Origin: Pedobacter jejuensis
GTDB lineage: Bacteria > Bacteroidota > Bacteroidia > Sphingobacteriales > Sphingobacteriaceae
NCBI RefSeq assembly: GCF_003725795.1
Contig: NZ_RBEE01000043.1
Coordinates: 62,001-126,000, forward strand
DNA length: 64,000 nt
Direction of reading: 5' to 3'
Made by a program: the position numbers and the translations under genes. Below are positions 62,593 through 64,000 of this stretch, one piece after another (position 1 is the first letter of the stretch; each line of letters opens with the position of its first letter). The notes beneath the pieces are model-generated. The model did no database searches. It was not told the DNA's origin and worked only from the letters and a program-made list of their open reading frames with translations.

Positions 62593-64000
62593 TTAGAAGC
62601 TAAATTCTCCAACCAGGTTTCCATCACTATTTCCTGCCGCCATTGGTAGCACAATTACTTTTCTCTGTTGCTTGCCTGTTGCATAATAAGTGTAAATTTC
62701 TGCAGTTACAGTTGTTGGACCGCTGATGTTGATTTGCCTGTCGCCAAAATAATTTACTTCGATTTTGTATTTGCCCTTCACCGCTTTCTTAATCATAAAC
62801 TGTTCGGGACCGTAACCAGATGTAAAATCATTACTAATCCGACCACCAATTTTGGTTCCGTTATTTCCGTAATAACCTTTTTCGCCAGTTGGGTCTGTTA
62901 ACCACAAATCAATATCGGTATCATTTTTATTCCAATTTAACACTACTCTAATATCCACAGGTAAAGGCTGAATTAATCGCTTATCAATTCCTTTTAAATT
63001 TAGCTTACTTGCATGTTTACTAATCAGATTGTTAATTTCGGAGATGATAATTTCTTCAATTCCTTCATCTCTACTAGAGGTTTGGGCATTATAACTTTGC
63101 GTTAAAACTTTATACAAATTACCTAAAGCTTTCTGATATTGACCGGCATCAGCCAAAGCCAGCGCATAATCGCGGTAACTCTGTGCATCCATCGGGCGCC
63201 ATTGCAAAACCTTTTGGGTTACAAAAATTTCTTCTGCATAATTGCCGGTCTGTTTTAATTTATATGCAAGGGTTTTATATAAATCGGCATTTTCCAAATC
63301 TAAATCGGCAATATTGCTTAAGATAGTCAGTGCCCTTGCACTATCATTCTTTAAGTAAAACCAATTGGCAACATCAAAATAAAACATTGGTGTGGTAATG
63401 TAATTTGGTCTCATTTTTAGATATGCCAGATAAGCACTATCGGGTTTTCCAACCAAACTTTTCATATAATCTTTATCGCTTTTAAACTCAGGTATTATAA
63501 TTTCTGGTTGCTTTTCCGGAACAGCCCGATTGCTGTGTTGAATGCTAACGCCTGCTACTTTTCCTGCCAATGCGTTTGTAAAATCCCTGTTCGCGTTTGA
63601 AACCATGCTTTCTGAACTAATTCTTGCTACAGAACCTGTTACCATCCTTTTTGCTTGAGCGGATGAAGCCATGACAACAACTTCTTTTAATGCATTTTTA
63701 TCTTCCGCTTCTCCAAGCCTTTCAACTAACGGTGGTTCAGCCGCTTTGTCTGCTTGGATTCTTGGCGGAGTTGCCGGACTTGCCTGTGGTGTAGAGCGTG
63801 TTATTGATGAGTTACCTTGGGCTGTTCTATCTGGAAGCGCAACAACCACATTTTCCGGCGTTGGGTATTGCTCTTTTTTCTTTGTAGGTTCTTTGTAATA
63901 AAAATCGGTGTTCCACCAGGTTTTTAAATCTTTGCTCATTGCAACCGCAGCATTTATTAAGTCGGTTTTACGCTCTAAAATACCGGTTCTGCGCTGCTTT
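62593..64000 (-). CDS. C-terminal part of a large DUF2135 protein with a SusC-plug-like motif (partial)
   Basis: The frame is open to the window edge (at least 468 residues), so the start lies beyond it. The first part (ERKTDLINAAVAMSKDLKTW) is likely the end of a VIT/VWA-type region, inferred from homologues. A stretch near residues 88-138 of the ATG-initiated frame (EVVVMASSAQAKRMVTGSVA, NALAGKVAGVSIQHS) closely resembles the plug signature of SusC-like TonB receptors, without any barrel following. TPR-like helices occupy about 180-310, and the end is a DUF2135 domain (IRVVLNWNKNDTDIDLWLTD, IGGRISNDFTSGYGPEQF). Function unknown; likely envelope-associated. Confidence 0.8.
   Translation of the reverse strand, partial: KQRRTGILERKTDLINAAVAMSKDLKTWWNTDFYYKEPTKKKEQYPTPENVVVALPDRTAQGNSSITRSTPQASPATPPRIQADKAAEPPLVERLGEAEDKNALKEVVVMASSAQAKRMVTGSVARISSESMVSNANRDFTNALAGKVAGVSIQHSNRAVPEKQPEIIIPEFKSDKDYMKSLVGKPDSAYLAYLKMRPNYITTPMFYFDVANWFYLKNDSARALTILSNIADLDLENADLYKTLAYKLKQTGNYAEEIFVTQKVLQWRPMDAQSYRDYALALADAGQYQKALGNLYKVLTQSYNAQTSSRDEGIEEIIISEINNLISKHASKLNLKGIDKRLIQPLPVDIRVVLNWNKNDTDIDLWLTDPTGEKGYYGNNGTKIGGRISNDFTSGYGPEQFMIKKAVKGKYKIEVNYFGDRQINISGPTTVTAEIYTYYATGKQQRKVIVLPMAAGNSDGNLVGEFSF

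Overview
The window reads as a chromosomal segment of a Bacteroidota bacterium, most likely Sphingobacteriaceae and close to Pedobacter. This rests on AT-rich DNA, promoters of the TTTG-N19-21-TAnnTTTG type, a fused lpxC/fabZ gene, and type IX secretion system (T9SS) parts: PorX, a PorP/SprF protein, and an adhesin with a type-B sorting domain. Small families of intergenic hairpin repeats point the same way. The genus is an inference; there is no rRNA or other taxonomic marker, and I found no tRNA, CRISPR array, prophage or intact transposase.

Layout. 1-5.4 kb: a His-rich secreted protein (partial), a lone glycosyltransferase N-terminal domain, Hsp20, an RhlE-type RNA helicase, an AEC permease and L-serine dehydratase. 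5.4-6.5 kb: a gene-free kilobase holding a 350-bp duplication, one copy of which carries a MITE-like insertion. 6.5-12.5 kb (minus): MgtC, PorP/SprF and a 1422-residue PKD adhesin. 12.8-21 kb (minus): groEL, groES, secG, an uncharacterised protein, lptE, a sigma-54 activator and miaB, with a second MITE copy and a 316-bp tandem repeat between genes. 21.4-26.2 kb: a histidine phosphatase, then porX-tsaE-ald-vanX-like (minus). 26.3-32.2 kb (plus): HD hydrolase, lpxD-lpxC/fabZ-lpxA, a GNAT enzyme and an orphan ABC ATPase, followed by a candidate free-standing small RNA. 32.6-40.6 kb: DPP-IV-like peptidase, degenerate FAD protein, aldehyde dehydrogenase, DinB/YfiT protein, an HMA-MauE/DoxX fusion and a YgiD dioxygenase. 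40.9-43.8 kb (minus): a five-gene metal-handling operon, probably copper, ending in an HMA-AraC regulator. 43.9-57.9 kb: cyclophilin, exonuclease III, 5-formyl-THF cyclo-ligase, efp, prolyl oligopeptidase, M16 peptidase, peptide deformylase, the Fe-S proteins NifU-like and Mrp, a GT51 transglycosylase, hpt and psd. 58-62.5 kb: MscS, the rpsP-rimM-trmD-rplS operon and a deoxyribonucleotidase. The window ends inside a DUF2135 protein that carries a SusC-plug-like motif.

Most genes are housekeeping or envelope genes. lpxD/lpxC-fabZ/lpxA and lptE build and export lipid A/LPS; PorX regulates the T9SS that would export the type-B adhesin; GroES/GroEL, Hsp20, cyclophilin and deformylase handle proteins; NifU-like and Mrp handle Fe-S clusters. 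The least explained material lies between genes: at least three hairpin repeat families, a MITE with a visible empty site, a candidate sRNA with its own promoter and terminator, and several promoters placed so close to the start codon that leaderless mRNAs are predicted.
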